Of a stretch of DNA of 64,000 bases, positions 17,961 to 27,337 are shown piece by piece. Below the pieces are notes generated by a model, which was not told the DNA's origin, did not search any database, and saw nothing but the letters and a program-made list of their open reading frames with translations. The translations under genes and the position numbers were made by a program. This DNA is from Silicimonas sp. (GTDB lineage: Bacteria > Pseudomonadota > Alphaproteobacteria > Rhodobacterales > Rhodobacteraceae): the NCBI GenBank assembly GCA_022820365.1, contig JAJEFO010000111.1:1-64000 (forward strand). The letters run 5' to 3'. The first letter of the stretch is position 1. Every line of letters starts with the position of its first letter.

Positions 17961-19256
17961 TCAGGTGACGCGCAGCGCCACCCGGTGCATGGTGTTGTTG
18001 AGATAACCCTTCGGGTTCCAGTCGATGGCGAAGGGCTGCATCTCGCCCGCACTGTCGGTCGCCCGTGCCCAGACCTCGTAGTAGCCAGCCTCAGGAAACG
18101 ACACGACACGCCGCCAGTTCTGCCACGCGCCCAAATTGACTGGCTCGTCCAGTTCGGCCCCCATCCAGGTCTTGCCGAAATCGATGGAGAGATCGACGGT
18201 CGAAACGGTTCGGTCGCCCGACCACGCATGGCCGCGCACCTCGACCTCCCGTGCTGCGGCGCCGTCACTCTTCGGTGCCGTCACGAGGGCCTTGACGGGC
18301 ATGCGTTCGATGATCTCGAAATCCTCCTTCGGCACCTTGTCGCCAGGGGCGACGGGATAGCGCGGCACTCTATAGGAGGTGCCGGTCATCTTCGGCCCGT
18401 CATGCACGATGTCACGGAGCTGGATGCGAGTCAGCCATTTCTGCGAACAGGAACCTGGCCAGCCCGGCACCACCAGACGAAGCGGCGCGCCGTTCTGCTT
18501 GTGCAACGCTCCGCCGTTCATCGCGAACGCGATGAGCACGTTGTCGGTCATGGCCTTCTCGATCGTCACGCCACGCGAGATCGGCAACTTGCCCTCCTTG
18601 CCGGAGAGATGGGTATCCGCGCCGTAATGCGCGGTATAGACGACGCCCGGCTTGACGCCGGCCTTCTTCAGCACGTCGGCGAGCCTCACGCCGGTCCACT
18701 CCGAGCAGCCGACGGCGCCCACGGTCCACTGGTTGCCCGTCGCCGGCGGGTTGAAGAACGCCCGGCCATTGCCTCCGCATTCGATCGTGAGCGCCATGGT
18801 CACAACCTCGAACTGCGTCTGAAGATTCGCGATGGACAGTTCCAGCGCGTTCTCCACCAGCCCATCGACGGTGAGAGACCAGGCCGCGGCATCGACTTCC
18901 TCTGGCGGCAATCCGTTATTGCGGATGAAGTGCCTGGCGGTGGGCGTGATTGCATCGTCGAGCAGATGCGCAGGCGTCTCCGCATTGATCGGCCGGTCGT
19001 TCAGCAGCGTCAGCCCGTCCTTGCCGACCAGCACGTCCTCGGAAGCAAACGCGGCAGGCACCAGACCAAGAGGCAAGTTGGCGTAGAAGGGAATCGCCAT
19101 GCCGATCAGGCTGCCCGTGGCCGCAAGACCGGCGCCGGCGAAAAAGCCACGCCGGCTCATTTCCGGCTTAGAATCGAAGAACTGGCGACGCGCTTTGCGC
19201 GGGTTTTCCGAAAAGTAAGCGTAGAGCCCCTTGGTCTCGTGCAATTCTCCAGCCAT
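17961..19256 (-). CDS. soxC: SoxC-like molybdenum sulfite/sulfane dehydrogenase
   Basis: A 431-aa molybdopterin enzyme of the sulfite oxidase family. A twin-arginine signal (MSRRGFFAGAGLAATGS, about residues 33-49) sends the folded protein to the periplasm. C160, in IECGGNGR, is the expected molybdenum ligand. A C-terminal dimerisation domain follows (SYRVPRYPVAPGD onward). The ATG at 19256 is preceded by GGAGGG; a longer reading from 19313 lacks support. Its cytochrome partner follows. SoxC proper acts with SoxABXYZ, none of which is in the window, so a stand-alone sulfite dehydrogenase is also possible. Confidence 0.87.
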   Translation of the reverse strand: MAGELHETKGLYAYFSENPRKARRQFFDSKPEMSRRGFFAGAGLAATGSLIGMAIPFYANLPLGLVPAAFASEDVLVGKDGLTLLNDRPINAETPAHLLDDAITPTARHFIRNNGLPPEEVDAAAWSLTVDGLVENALELSIANLQTQFEVVTMALTIECGGNGRAFFNPPATGNQWTVGAVGCSEWTGVRLADVLKKAGVKPGVVYTAHYGADTHLSGKEGKLPISRGVTIEKAMTDNVLIAFAMNGGALHKQNGAPLRLVVPGWPGSCSQKWLTRIQLRDIVHDGPKMTGTSYRVPRYPVAPGDKVPKEDFEIIERMPVKALVTAPKSDGAAAREVEVRGHAWSGDRTVSTVDLSIDFGKTWMGAELDEPVNLGAWQNWRRVVSFPEAGYYEVWARATDSAGEMQPFAIDWNPKGYLNNTMHRVALRVT

Positions 19257-19447
19257 GTCTTCACCCTCCGCAATGCGACGATGCCCGCCTACTGCAAGGC
19301 GCCGCCTTCCCACATCAGATTACGATGTGTGCTTGGACTGGGGCAACATTGTACTTTGGCCGTCCGTATAGGGGAATGGCAGGCGATCTGCCTATAGTTC
19401 ACAGTGGCCAGCTCGCCGGAACGGCCCGTATCAAATCTCGCCTGGGG

Positions 19448-20491
19448 TCACCACTCGGTTGGGATTGCGTCCCCGCTGTCCGTCAGCTTCGCAGCCAGAT
19501 CGCGAATTGCTCCGGGCAGGCCACTCAGAACGGAATCTTCGAACTTCAATCCGAGGTGTCGGGTCACGATCCTAGCGACCAATTTCGCCTGTTGCTCATC
19601 GCGTACCCGCATTGCCGGATCACGGGTCGGATCGTTCTCGACTATCCACTGCTTCTGGAGCGCAAAGACCCTCGGATCTAGGGTCACGATGCGGAGGGGC
19701 AAACCTCGTTCATCGAAGGCCATGGCCTCGAACTTGGGAGCATTCAACAGCCAGCGGCTGCTATCCGTTGTCGTGGCGACAAGATCATTCGGGTCGTCCG
19801 AAAGCCGGGCCTGCCCCTCTCGCATGATCCGCCCGTGGTCTTGGGACTTGACCAGGGCCACGACGTTCCCATCCTTGTTGGCAGCCGTGCAAGTCCGGCC
19901 GCTGGATCTTCGAAACGAGCGATCCACGGATTGAAGTGCGCCGACAAGGCGCCGCTCCGTCGCACCTCCCGACATGACGAGACGTCGGCGGGCATCAAAG
20001 AGTACATCAACATCCCCCGTCGCCAATAGCCCGGACTCGATGCGCACCGCCGCCTTGGCCTCATAGGCAAAAAGGGCATTGGTTCCGAGCACGATCAGGG
20101 ATGTGCCAAGCCATCCGAGATCATCCAGCTTTCGAATGACACGAGCGGTGAGTTGCGGAACGCGACCCAGTCCCCTGGCACGAAGTACCACGGAGCGGTC
20201 TTCCAATTGTCCCCGCAAGCTCTTGATCTGCTCCTCGACCCTAGATTTCCCTGCCAGAAATGCTTCCAGCTTGGCTTCGGTCTCGGGGCTGCGGCGACCC
20301 AAGGATTTTCTTGTGGAACTGGAGTATGGTCGGCGGATGAGGTATTCGGCATCTCCACGTTGCTCGAACTTCATCGAACCGCCATAGCTGTGCTTCGCCT
20401 CCGCCTGGGCTCGACGCAGAAGCTCGTAGCGATCCCGAGCATCCACGGCATCGCGAATGCTGTCTCCATCTAACTGGATGATATCACTCAT
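19448..20491 (-). CDS. GSU2403-family nucleotidyltransferase-fold protein
   Basis: About 347 aa. Residues 135-170 carry the nucleotidyltransferase core: LGTNALFAYEA then LLATGDVDVLFDARRR, with D160 and D162 as likely metal ligands. Basic segments follow (RRLVGALQSVDRSFRR). An N-terminal stretch rich in Lys/Arg/Glu (70-100) looks helical. I recognise the family, which has no settled function; some nucleotidyltransferase-fold proteins act as toxins or in phage defence. The start is ATG 20491, with a TTG three codons earlier. It is divergent from an HNH nuclease gene over a control region with a perfect inverted repeat. Confidence 0.75.
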   Translation of the reverse strand: MSDIIQLDGDSIRDAVDARDRYELLRRAQAEAKHSYGGSMKFEQRGDAEYLIRRPYSSSTRKSLGRRSPETEAKLEAFLAGKSRVEEQIKSLRGQLEDRSVVLRARGLGRVPQLTARVIRKLDDLGWLGTSLIVLGTNALFAYEAKAAVRIESGLLATGDVDVLFDARRRLVMSGGATERRLVGALQSVDRSFRRSSGRTCTAANKDGNVVALVKSQDHGRIMREGQARLSDDPNDLVATTTDSSRWLLNAPKFEAMAFDERGLPLRIVTLDPRVFALQKQWIVENDPTRDPAMRVRDEQQAKLVARIVTRHLGLKFEDSVLSGLPGAIRDLAAKLTDSGDAIPTEW

Positions 20492-20547
20492 TTTTGCCAA
20501 TCCAGTCTTGTTTTCAATCTTTTATTGGCAAAACTTTTTTATGTCAA
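20492..20547. promoter_or_regulatory. promoter and operator-like repeat between NTase and HNH genes
   Basis: On the minus strand a perfect TTGACA (-35, 20547-20542) and TAAAAG (-10, 20524-20519) are separated by 17 nt. A perfect 10-bp inverted repeat, TTTTGCCAAT (20492-20501) and ATTGGCAAAA (20524-20533), overlaps the start codon and the -10/spacer. A further ATTGGC occurs at 20565-20570. The layout suggests autoregulation of the nucleotidyltransferase gene. The stretch is much more AT-rich than its surroundings. Confidence 0.5.
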
Positions 20548-20661
20548 TGTGTTACAATCAAAAAATTGGCCTTTGCACCACAGCCATGACCAATCCTAGG
20601 GAACGGCATTCTTGAAAATAGGCCCTTGGCAAGTCGTCGAAACACATCCATGTCTTCTCTC

Positions 20662-21561
20662 ATGGCGTTCGGCGTTTTCATCCACCGGACAGATTCGATT
20701 TACAACGACGTTCCGTCACGGCAATACCAGTTTCCGAGGCAGTACCTTGACCGGGTCCGGCGGTGTAAAGGGGATTGGGTCGTCTACCTTGAACCCGCCA
20801 AGGTCAGGAAAACCAAGGGTTACTTCGCTGTCGCCAAGGTTCAGGAGATCATCCAAGACCCCAACCATCAGGACATGTATCTGGCCTTGATCGAACCGGG
20901 CACATACCTCGATTTCGGGGACCCGGTTCCCTTCCGGGAGCAAGGCACGATTCTCGAACAGGGACTTCTCAATGACCAAGGCAGGATATCAGGCCGCGCC
21001 CAGGCTGCGGTCCGTCCGCTGTCTCAGACGGATTTCGCACGGATCGTTGGAAGGGGCCTGGGACGCGATGAGGACGCCCTACCCCGCATCGATCCCAACC
21101 AGCCGGAATACGGATTACCTGAGGCCAGACAGCCAATCCACCATCTGAATGCCCGGGATCGGGTGCACCAGCTCACAAACCGAGTCGTACGGGATCGAAA
21201 CTTCCGGAAGACCGTGCTCCGTGCATATGACAGGCGTTGTGCAATCACAGGTCTCCAACTGATTAACGGCAGTGGCCGCGCCGAAGTCGAGGCCGCCCAC
21301 ATCAGGCCAGTCGAACAAGACGGGCCGGACATTGTAAGCAACGGCATCGCCCTTTCCGGAACCGCCCACTGGATGTTCGATCGTGGACTGGTTGGGCTGG
21401 CGGACGACCTGACTATCCTAGTCTCTCGCCAAACCAACGATCCGGACACCGTTTGGTCAATGATCAACAAAACAGGACGATTGATCGCGCCTGAGCGTTC
21501 TTCGGAATGCCCAAGAAGCGAGTTCGTAAATTGGCACAGAGAGAACTGCTTCAAGCAGTAG
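20662..21561 (+). CDS. HNH endonuclease
   Basis: A 299-aa protein with two parts. Residues 1-125 form a conserved N-terminal domain (MAFGVFIHRTDSIYND, YQFPRQYLDRV, MYLALIEPGTYLDF). A C-terminal HNH domain runs from about 185 to 260 (YDRRCAITG, AAHIRP with H213, N227, H236 in HWMFDRG). The ITG...AAHI...N...H pattern matches restriction-like HNH_2 nucleases. ATG 20662 starts the conserved domain; ATG 20650 is possible and neither has a clear ribosome site. It is divergent from the nucleotidyltransferase gene. A DNase role in defence is inferred from type only. The 240 bp downstream hold nothing recognisable. Confidence 0.8.
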   Translation: MAFGVFIHRTDSIYNDVPSRQYQFPRQYLDRVRRCKGDWVVYLEPAKVRKTKGYFAVAKVQEIIQDPNHQDMYLALIEPGTYLDFGDPVPFREQGTILEQGLLNDQGRISGRAQAAVRPLSQTDFARIVGRGLGRDEDALPRIDPNQPEYGLPEARQPIHHLNARDRVHQLTNRVVRDRNFRKTVLRAYDRRCAITGLQLINGSGRAEVEAAHIRPVEQDGPDIVSNGIALSGTAHWMFDRGLVGLADDLTILVSRQTNDPDTVWSMINKTGRLIAPERSSECPRSEFVNWHRENCFKQ

Positions 21562-21801
21562 TTTGTCCATCGCGTCCCGCACGGAACCCGTTGGTCACGG
21601 AGGACCAAATGCGCGATCGAAGACGAAGAGCAAGTGCAGTGCAGTGCAACACGCCAGCATCGCAATCTTCTCACAGAATGGAAGGATCAGTACTTGCCCG
21701 CTCGGGCAACAATTCTGACCGAACTCAATAGCTGTCCCGCGACTTCACGAACCGCCTCGAACGGAGCGCATCTCAGGTCAAAAAAACGCAGACAATCAAC
21801 A

Positions 21802-22734
21802 TCATTTTAGATACTTGTCGGCCAGGCTTCGAAACAATTCAATGAAGCCTTTATTCCGTGCAATGCCGTCAGCTTCGCCCATCCTGGTGATGTTCCAACC
21901 AACATAAGTTGCAGAGCGGAGTGCAAGAAACAGATCGAACTCTGCGACGTCCAACGGACGGATCGAGTGATATCCTTCGATCAAACCATTCTGTAATTGA
22001 GGATAGTCTGCCATCGACATGTGTTTCAGCAGAGCGGTCGCCACGTCAAAAAGTCGATAGCCGAAGCCGCCATCGTCAAAGTCGATCAGCCTCAGCGCAT
22101 TATTGTCGACCAGCACATTGCCGGGGACAAGATCAGCGTGAACCAGTCCGAAGTCGAGCGTTGGCCCGATCTCTTCAAGCCTGGCAGACGCCGCATGCCG
22201 AAACCTTTCAGACAAGTCTCGATCTGCATCGGTCAATTCCGGGTTTTCCCAAAACCTGTCCCAGAGCGGTACTTGGCCAAGCAAACCATCCCGGTCCCAG
22301 TGAACGCGGTCAAAAAACTGTGGTGGGCTCCATGCGTCAGACACCTGATGGAGCCGTGCCATTTCCCGCCCAAGAGCAAAGAAGAGAGAGCGACGATCCT
22401 CGCGCTCACAACTTGCCAGCGCATCGTCCAGCATTCGGCCCTTGAGCCAGGTCAGGACATCAACCTGAATCCCGTCGATGTGAGCCAGGTATTCGCCGCC
22501 GACGGTGCGAGCCGGCGACGGGACCGAAAGTCCACCCTCCGCCGCAGCCGCCATCCACGCGAGTTCAGAGCGAAGTTGGGCATCACCGCGGTAGCCTTGT
22601 CGGTGCAATCGCAGTGCGAAGTGGCCCCGTGCGCCCGAAACTTCGTAGACTGCGTTTTCTCGGGAAGCGACCAGTTTGTACCGCGCTCCGGTCATACCCC
22701 ATTGTCGCAGCGACCTTTCGACTATGTCATTCAT
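21802..22734 (-). CDS. APH-fold small-molecule kinase (hydroxylysine/homoserine kinase-like)
   Basis: A 310-aa aminoglycoside-phosphotransferase-fold kinase. The catalytic loop HADLVPGNVLVD gives H199, D201 and N206, and the metal Asp is D218 in LIDFDDGGFG. The N-lobe Lys region is unusual (FALRLHR). The start overlaps the stop of the PLP enzyme upstream (ATGA), so the two are translated together. In other organisms this pairing, sometimes fused, belongs to kinase/phospho-lyase systems such as hydroxylysine kinase with phosphohydroxylysine phospho-lyase. The substrate is inferred to be an amino alcohol or hydroxy amino acid. Confidence 0.8.
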   Translation of the reverse strand: MNDIVERSLRQWGMTGARYKLVASRENAVYEVSGARGHFALRLHRQGYRGDAQLRSELAWMAAAAEGGLSVPSPARTVGGEYLAHIDGIQVDVLTWLKGRMLDDALASCEREDRRSLFFALGREMARLHQVSDAWSPPQFFDRVHWDRDGLLGQVPLWDRFWENPELTDADRDLSERFRHAASARLEEIGPTLDFGLVHADLVPGNVLVDNNALRLIDFDDGGFGYRLFDVATALLKHMSMADYPQLQNGLIEGYHSIRPLDVAEFDLFLALRSATYVGWNITRMGEADGIARNKGFIELFRSLADKYLK

Positions 22735-24059
22735 GCGTCCAGCGGAACTTGGCTGAGCACCTCATCAAGCGTGTCGAAAAGCAGATCCGCATTCGCGATG
22801 GAAAAGGGCATTGGCGGCCGGATTTTGAGGGTGTTCTTGTACCTGCCTAGCTTGGAATGTATGATCCCGCGCTGACGCATGGCGTTGATGACGCGATCGG
22901 TGAATCCGCTGGCAGGCTGTTTGGTTGACCGGTCCGCCACCATCTCGGCGCCAAAGATCAATCCCGAGCCGCGCACATCGCCAATGACGTCGTGTCGGTC
23001 CTTTAGGGCCAGAAGTCGAGACCGCGCATATGCACCTACCGTTTTGGCATTCGCGACCAGATCTGCCTGTTCCAACTCTTCCAGAACCGCCATGGCCGCG
23101 GCACAGGATACTGGATTGCCGGCAAAGGTATTGAAATAGCGATACCCTTCGCGAAACTCGGCCACGATACCCGCTTCGGCCACCACCGCGCCGACGGGGT
23201 GCCCATTGGCCATCGGTTTGCCGAGGGTCAGAATGTCCGGTACGACCCCCAACTTCTCGTGGGCCCAAAGATGTGTACCGGTGCGCCCGAAACCCGATTG
23301 CACCTCGTCGCAAATCAAGATGCCGCCCGCCTTGCGCACCAGTTCGGCGGTGGCTTTCAGCCAGCCATCCGGATTGTCGGGAAATCCTTCGTTCAGAAAA
23401 TACGGGCAGACGACCAGGGCTGCAAAGCCGAGCCCGTCATGTTCAATCTCCTCGATCTTGTACGCCAAGGCGGCTGCGAAACGCGTTCCGTCGGGATCGG
23501 GGTGGCGATAGCTGTCCGGCGCTTCGACAAATCGCAGATACCGATCGAGCCCGAAGCCGACGGTAGGCGCGTTGGATCGGCTCAGTTGGCTCACCAGCGA
23601 CGTGTTGCCGTGATAGGTGGCGTCGGTCGCAATGATCCCGCGCTTTCCGGTCACGGCCTCGGCCATGCGCAAAGCGATGTCATTGGCTTCGGACCCGGTG
23701 CAAGTCAGAATGGCGGTATTGAGCGAGGGCGCCATGGTCCCTGTGAGCCTTTCGACATAGTCGAGGATTGCGTCGTGCAGGTATCTGGAATGCGTGTTTA
23801 GCTTGCCGGCTTGACAACAGATCGCCTCGACGACTCTCGGATTGCAGTGCCCGACATGCGGTACGTTGTTGTAGCAGTCGAGGTACTTTCGGCCGTCGGT
23901 GTCCCAAAGCCAAACGCCCTCGCCTCTCACGAAATGGACCGGATCATCGTAAAAGGTCGGTACACTCGGTCCCAGGAGTCGGGCGCGATCGTTGATCAGT
24001 TCTCTTTGTGTGCGTGCCAATTTTGAAGTTACCTGTCCCGTCGCGATGATGTGGTTCAC
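22731..24059 (-). CDS. class III PLP aminotransferase or phospho-lyase (AGXT2L-like)
   Basis: About 442 aa, class III fold-type I PLP enzyme. The N-terminal YNNVPHVGHCNPRVVEA and THSRYLHD blocks are characteristic of the ethanolamine-phosphate / phosphohydroxylysine phospho-lyase branch. The PLP site is ICDEVQSGFGRTG, followed by the Schiff-base Lys in LTLGKPMANG. The GTG at 24059 has AGGA 9 nt upstream; the longest reading would need a TTG at 24086. It forms a two-gene overlapping unit with the downstream kinase, which argues for lyase chemistry on a phosphorylated amine. Confidence 0.8.
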   Translation of the reverse strand: MNHIIATGQVTSKLARTQRELINDRARLLGPSVPTFYDDPVHFVRGEGVWLWDTDGRKYLDCYNNVPHVGHCNPRVVEAICCQAGKLNTHSRYLHDAILDYVERLTGTMAPSLNTAILTCTGSEANDIALRMAEAVTGKRGIIATDATYHGNTSLVSQLSRSNAPTVGFGLDRYLRFVEAPDSYRHPDPDGTRFAAALAYKIEEIEHDGLGFAALVVCPYFLNEGFPDNPDGWLKATAELVRKAGGILICDEVQSGFGRTGTHLWAHEKLGVVPDILTLGKPMANGHPVGAVVAEAGIVAEFREGYRYFNTFAGNPVSCAAAMAVLEELEQADLVANAKTVGAYARSRLLALKDRHDVIGDVRGSGLIFGAEMVADRSTKQPASGFTDRVINAMRQRGIIHSKLGRYKNTLKIRPPMPFSIANADLLFDTLDEVLSQVPLDA

Positions 24060-24473
24060 TGAGAGTGATCCTAAAGCGCTCTCCAATCACACGAAATGCC
24101 TCAGCGGCGCAAGATTTCGCCGCTCGGATAACAGTAGAACCCGAGTCACGCCTTGATCGGGTACAATCCGTCCGCGATCTGCACCTCGAATAAGCAGGAG
24201 ATCATGCAGATCACTGCCAAAATGTGGGCCGTGCCCTGAAGTTCAGAACGGCTTCTATCCGCAATTGCTTTGGTAGTTTGGTATAGCAAGGGCTCCCATC
24301 CATCCATGGCGGATTGAACCGGAAGGCGACTGAAGAGTGACTTGCTGACGCTAACATTGGCGATGATCGCAGGGAATTCACTCTCTGAGCCCGAGGAGTT
24401 AGTTGCCTTCCTACGGACAATTGTCTGATTGGGATCAATGCTCTCAATTCAAGTCTTTGCAAATCACAGAAGA
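24060..24473. other. gene-poor interval
   Basis: About 410 bp between the PLP enzyme and ThuA genes, with no convincing coding frame, RNA or repeat. It contains the upstream region of the kinase/lyase pair. Confidence 0.4.
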
Positions 24474-25256
24474 TCAACGAAGCCCCTCTTCTCCGGGAGC
24501 ATGGAGTTTCGGGCCGCGCTCGGAGATGGGTTCCAGCGCGCCTGAAACGTCCCGATTGGGTGCATCGTGCACATTGGCGATGCGTGCCGAAGCAGGTTTT
24601 GCCCAATGAACGGCGTTGACCAGGACACGGCGAATGTTCTCGTCGTAGTAGGTCGGATAGGTCTCGTGCCCCGGCTGGAAATAAAAGACCCTGCCATTGC
24701 CGCGCCGATATGTCAGCCCGGACCGAAACACCTCTCCGCCCTGAAACCAGCCTATGAACACCGTTTCCAACGGTTCGGGTACCGCGAACGGCTCGCCATA
24801 CATCTCTTCACTTTCCAAGTCGAAATAATCGGGCAACCCACGCGCGATTGGGTGCCCGCGTGCCGTGACCCAAATCCGTTCGCGTTCACCTGCCTCCCGC
24901 CAGGTCAGATTGCACGGAGTACCCATCAGCTTTTTGAAGATTTTCGAGAAATGCGCTGAGTGCAAAAGGATCAGCCCCATGCCGCCCCAGACGGCATCGG
25001 CGACCCGGTCCACGACCGCATCGGCGACCTCGCCATGCGCGGCATGGCCCCACCAAAGCAACACGTCCGTCTGATCGATCCGCGCCGCAGAGAGCCCATT
25101 CTCGGACTCTTGCAAGGTCGCCGTTGTGGCCGTGATTTCCGTGTCCGCATTCAGCGCCTGCGCAATGCAGCTGTGCATGCCGCCCGGATAGATCGCGGCG
25201 ACCGTTTCGTTGGATTGTTCATGGACGTTTTCGCCCCAGACGACAGCGCGTATCAC
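24474..25256 (-). CDS. ThuA-domain protein
   Basis: A 260-aa protein of the ThuA-like fold (class I glutamine amidotransferase-like, without the classic Cys triad). Signatures include [10 protein letters not shown] at the N-terminus, [12 protein letters not shown] near residue 65, [14 protein letters not shown] near 95 and [14 protein letters not shown] near 220. ThuA proteins act in trehalose and related disaccharide use in rhizobia, probably on oxidised sugars. GTG 25256 follows GGAGGG. It is the last gene of the sugar operon, 15 nt after the LacI gene. Confidence 0.88.
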   Translation of the reverse strand: MIRAVVWGENVHEQSNETVAAIYPGGMHSCIAQALNADTEITATTATLQESENGLSAARIDQTDVLLWWGHAAHGEVADAVVDRVADAVWGGMGLILLHSAHFSKIFKKLMGTPCNLTWREAGERERIWVTARGHPIARGLPDYFDLESEEMYGEPFAVPEPLETVFIGWFQGGEVFRSGLTYRRGNGRVFYFQPGHETYPTYYDENIRRVLVNAVHWAKPASARIANVHDAPNRDVSGALEPISERGPKLHAPGEEGLR

Positions 25257-25271
25257 AAGCGACCCTCCCTT

Positions 25272-26300
25272 TCATTCTGATCGTTGCGGCACGGCGGTGC
25301 TGGCCCGTGCAACCAATTTCGGCGGAATGATCACAGGCCCGCTAACCTCAGGTTTGCTTTCGAGAATCGAGATCAGCATTTTGCACGCCAAGCGGCCCCA
25401 ATCGCGGCGGGGCAACCGGACGCTCGAAAGGCCAGGATTGAAAACCGCGGCGTAGGGCATGTCGTCATAGCCGATGACCGAGACATCCTCCGGAACACGA
25501 ATGCCAGCTCTGACGAGCCCGTGCATGAGGCCGGTAGCCGTCTCATCGTTGTGAACAAAGACCGCGGTAGGCAGTTCGTCAGCCTCGATCAATTTCGTTG
25601 CCGCTTGCAGCCCGAAGTCGACCGAGAGCGCGCCACAGAAATCGCGATCGCATTGACGCGAAATGCCCGCGTCGAACAATGCCTCGTTGAACCCGCGAAA
25701 CCGGCGCTCGAAGCCATTCATGTGCAAGGGCCCGCAGACCTGAATGAGATCCTGGTGCCCTAGCTCGACAAGATGTTCCGCCGCCAACCGTCCTCCCAAT
25801 ACGTCATCTGTCCGCACCGTCGGAAGCTCGATCTCTTTATGGCCTCCGCAAGAGACCACTGGCGGTCCGAAATACGCACCATCCGCGTCGCTTGGCAGCA
25901 GACCCTCCAAGAATCCGTTTGTGTTTAGGATCAACCCATCCGCCTGGTTCAACAGCAGCATGTCAGAGAACGCGCGCTCGGAGTCGGCGTCCTCGGACGT
26001 ATCGCCAATCAGAAGCACATATCCATGCGACCGTGCTTCCTCATCGATGCCTTTGAAGAACTCTGCGTAGAACGCATTGGTGATCTCGGGCACAAGAACG
26101 AGCAGCCTCCTGCTTCTGCCGCGTCGCAATTCAGCGGCGGCATGGTTTGCCCGGTAGCCAAGACGTTTCATCACGCCGATGATGTGGTCGCGAGTCTCGG
26201 CCTTCACGCTGCCAGGCCGAGACATCACGCGCGACACCGTAGCGTTTGACACCCCCGCCTCACGCGCAACATCGTTCACGGTTGGTCTCTTGGCGTTCAT
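25272..26300 (-). CDS. LacI-family transcriptional regulator
   Basis: A 342-aa repressor. The N-terminal helix-turn-helix with hinge (TVNDVAREAGVSNATVSRVM) is textbook LacI/GalR. A periplasmic-binding-like effector domain covers about 60-340. It is encoded inside the sugar operon between the ATPase and thuA. The likely targets are the two LacI-type half-palindromic operators upstream of the binding-protein gene at 31521-31557, giving autoregulated, sugar-induced expression. Confidence 0.92.
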   Translation of the reverse strand: MNAKRPTVNDVAREAGVSNATVSRVMSRPGSVKAETRDHIIGVMKRLGYRANHAAAELRRGRSRRLLVLVPEITNAFYAEFFKGIDEEARSHGYVLLIGDTSEDADSERAFSDMLLLNQADGLILNTNGFLEGLLPSDADGAYFGPPVVSCGGHKEIELPTVRTDDVLGGRLAAEHLVELGHQDLIQVCGPLHMNGFERRFRGFNEALFDAGISRQCDRDFCGALSVDFGLQAATKLIEADELPTAVFVHNDETATGLMHGLVRAGIRVPEDVSVIGYDDMPYAAVFNPGLSSVRLPRRDWGRLACKMLISILESKPEVSGPVIIPPKLVARASTAVPQRSE

Positions 26301-26321
26301 CTTGTCGCTGCTCGTCTTTGA

Positions 26322-27326
26322 TCAAGCCACAATCGGCTTTCCGATTTCGTTGAACCTGTGAATGAATTCCAGCTGCGGTCGCAGGTGCACAGTATCGCCC
26401 ACTTGATGCCCATGCTGTCCGTCCAGGCTGACAGTCAGTGCACCGGCGTCCCGAACATTCACATAGAGGATCGTGTCATGGCCAAGCCGCTCTACCAAAG
26501 TGACGCGGCCCTCCCAAGTGTCGTCGCCCTGCCCAATTGCGAAGTGCTCCGGGCGAACGCCCAAGGTCGTGGCGCCAACGGCTTCTGCGTATCGGCCCTT
26601 GACGAAGTTCATCTTGGGAGAACCGATGAACCCTGCCACGAACTCTGACTCCGGGTGATTGTACAAGTCCATGGGGCTGCCAACCTGCTCGATGTTGCCG
26701 GCATTCAAGACCACGATCCGATCCGCCATGGTCATCGCTTCCACTTGATCGTGAGTCACGTAAATCATCGTTGTATTCATGCGCTGATGCAGTTCGCTGA
26801 TCTCGACCCGCGTTTCCGAACGCAGCGCAGCGTCGAGATTCGACAATGGCTCGTCCAACAAGAATACCTGCGGGTTGCGCACGATCGCGCGGCCAATGGC
26901 CACACGCTGGCGCTGTCCGCCAGAGAGCTGTCCGGGCTTGCGATCCAGAAACGGGCCGAGTTTCAATGCTTCGGCCGCTTCCTTCACCTTTTGCGAGATT
27001 TCGTCCTTCGAGCGGCGCTCAAGACTCAGCGAGAATCCCATGTTTTGCGCCACGGTCATCTGTGGATAGAGCGCGTAGGACTGGAATACCATCGCGATGT
27101 CACGTTGGCGCGGCGACAGGTCATTGGCGCGTTTGTCGCCGATCATTACGTCTCCGCCGGTTGCCTTTTCCAACCCCGCGATCATACGTAGCAAAGTGGA
27201 TTTTCCACATCCGGAAGGGCCGACGAAAACGACGAATTCGCCATCCGCAATCGACAGATTGATGTCGTGCAGAACCTCGACATCGCCATAGGCCTTCGAC
27301 AAATTGATCAATTGAACACCGGCCAC
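26322..27326 (-). CDS. sugar ABC transporter ATPase (UgpC/MsmK type)
   Basis: A 334-aa ATPase. Walker A is GPSGCGKST, the signature [14 protein letters not shown], and Walker [13 protein letters not shown] with H in [12 protein letters not shown]-terminal TOBE_2 domain follows (IGVRPEHF-like [11 protein letters not shown]). The GTG at 27326 is preceded by GGAGGGG. It powers the two permeases encoded a few genes upstream; this ATPase type is shared by many CUT1 sugar importers. Confidence 0.92.
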   Translation of the reverse strand: MAGVQLINLSKAYGDVEVLHDINLSIADGEFVVFVGPSGCGKSTLLRMIAGLEKATGGDVMIGDKRANDLSPRQRDIAMVFQSYALYPQMTVAQNMGFSLSLERRSKDEISQKVKEAAEALKLGPFLDRKPGQLSGGQRQRVAIGRAIVRNPQVFLLDEPLSNLDAALRSETRVEISELHQRMNTTMIYVTHDQVEAMTMADRIVVLNAGNIEQVGSPMDLYNHPESEFVAGFIGSPKMNFVKGRYAEAVGATTLGVRPEHFAIGQGDDTWEGRVTLVERLGHDTILYVNVRDAGALTVSLDGQHGHQVGDTVHLRPQLEFIHRFNEIGKPIVA

Positions 27327-27337
27327 TAAGTCCCCTC

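Noticed and set aside
17985..19397. A 470-aa open frame opposite the SoxC-like gene
   Set aside because: The sense strand has a full Tat signal and molybdenum enzyme motifs; the antisense product is Arg/His-rich and matches nothing.
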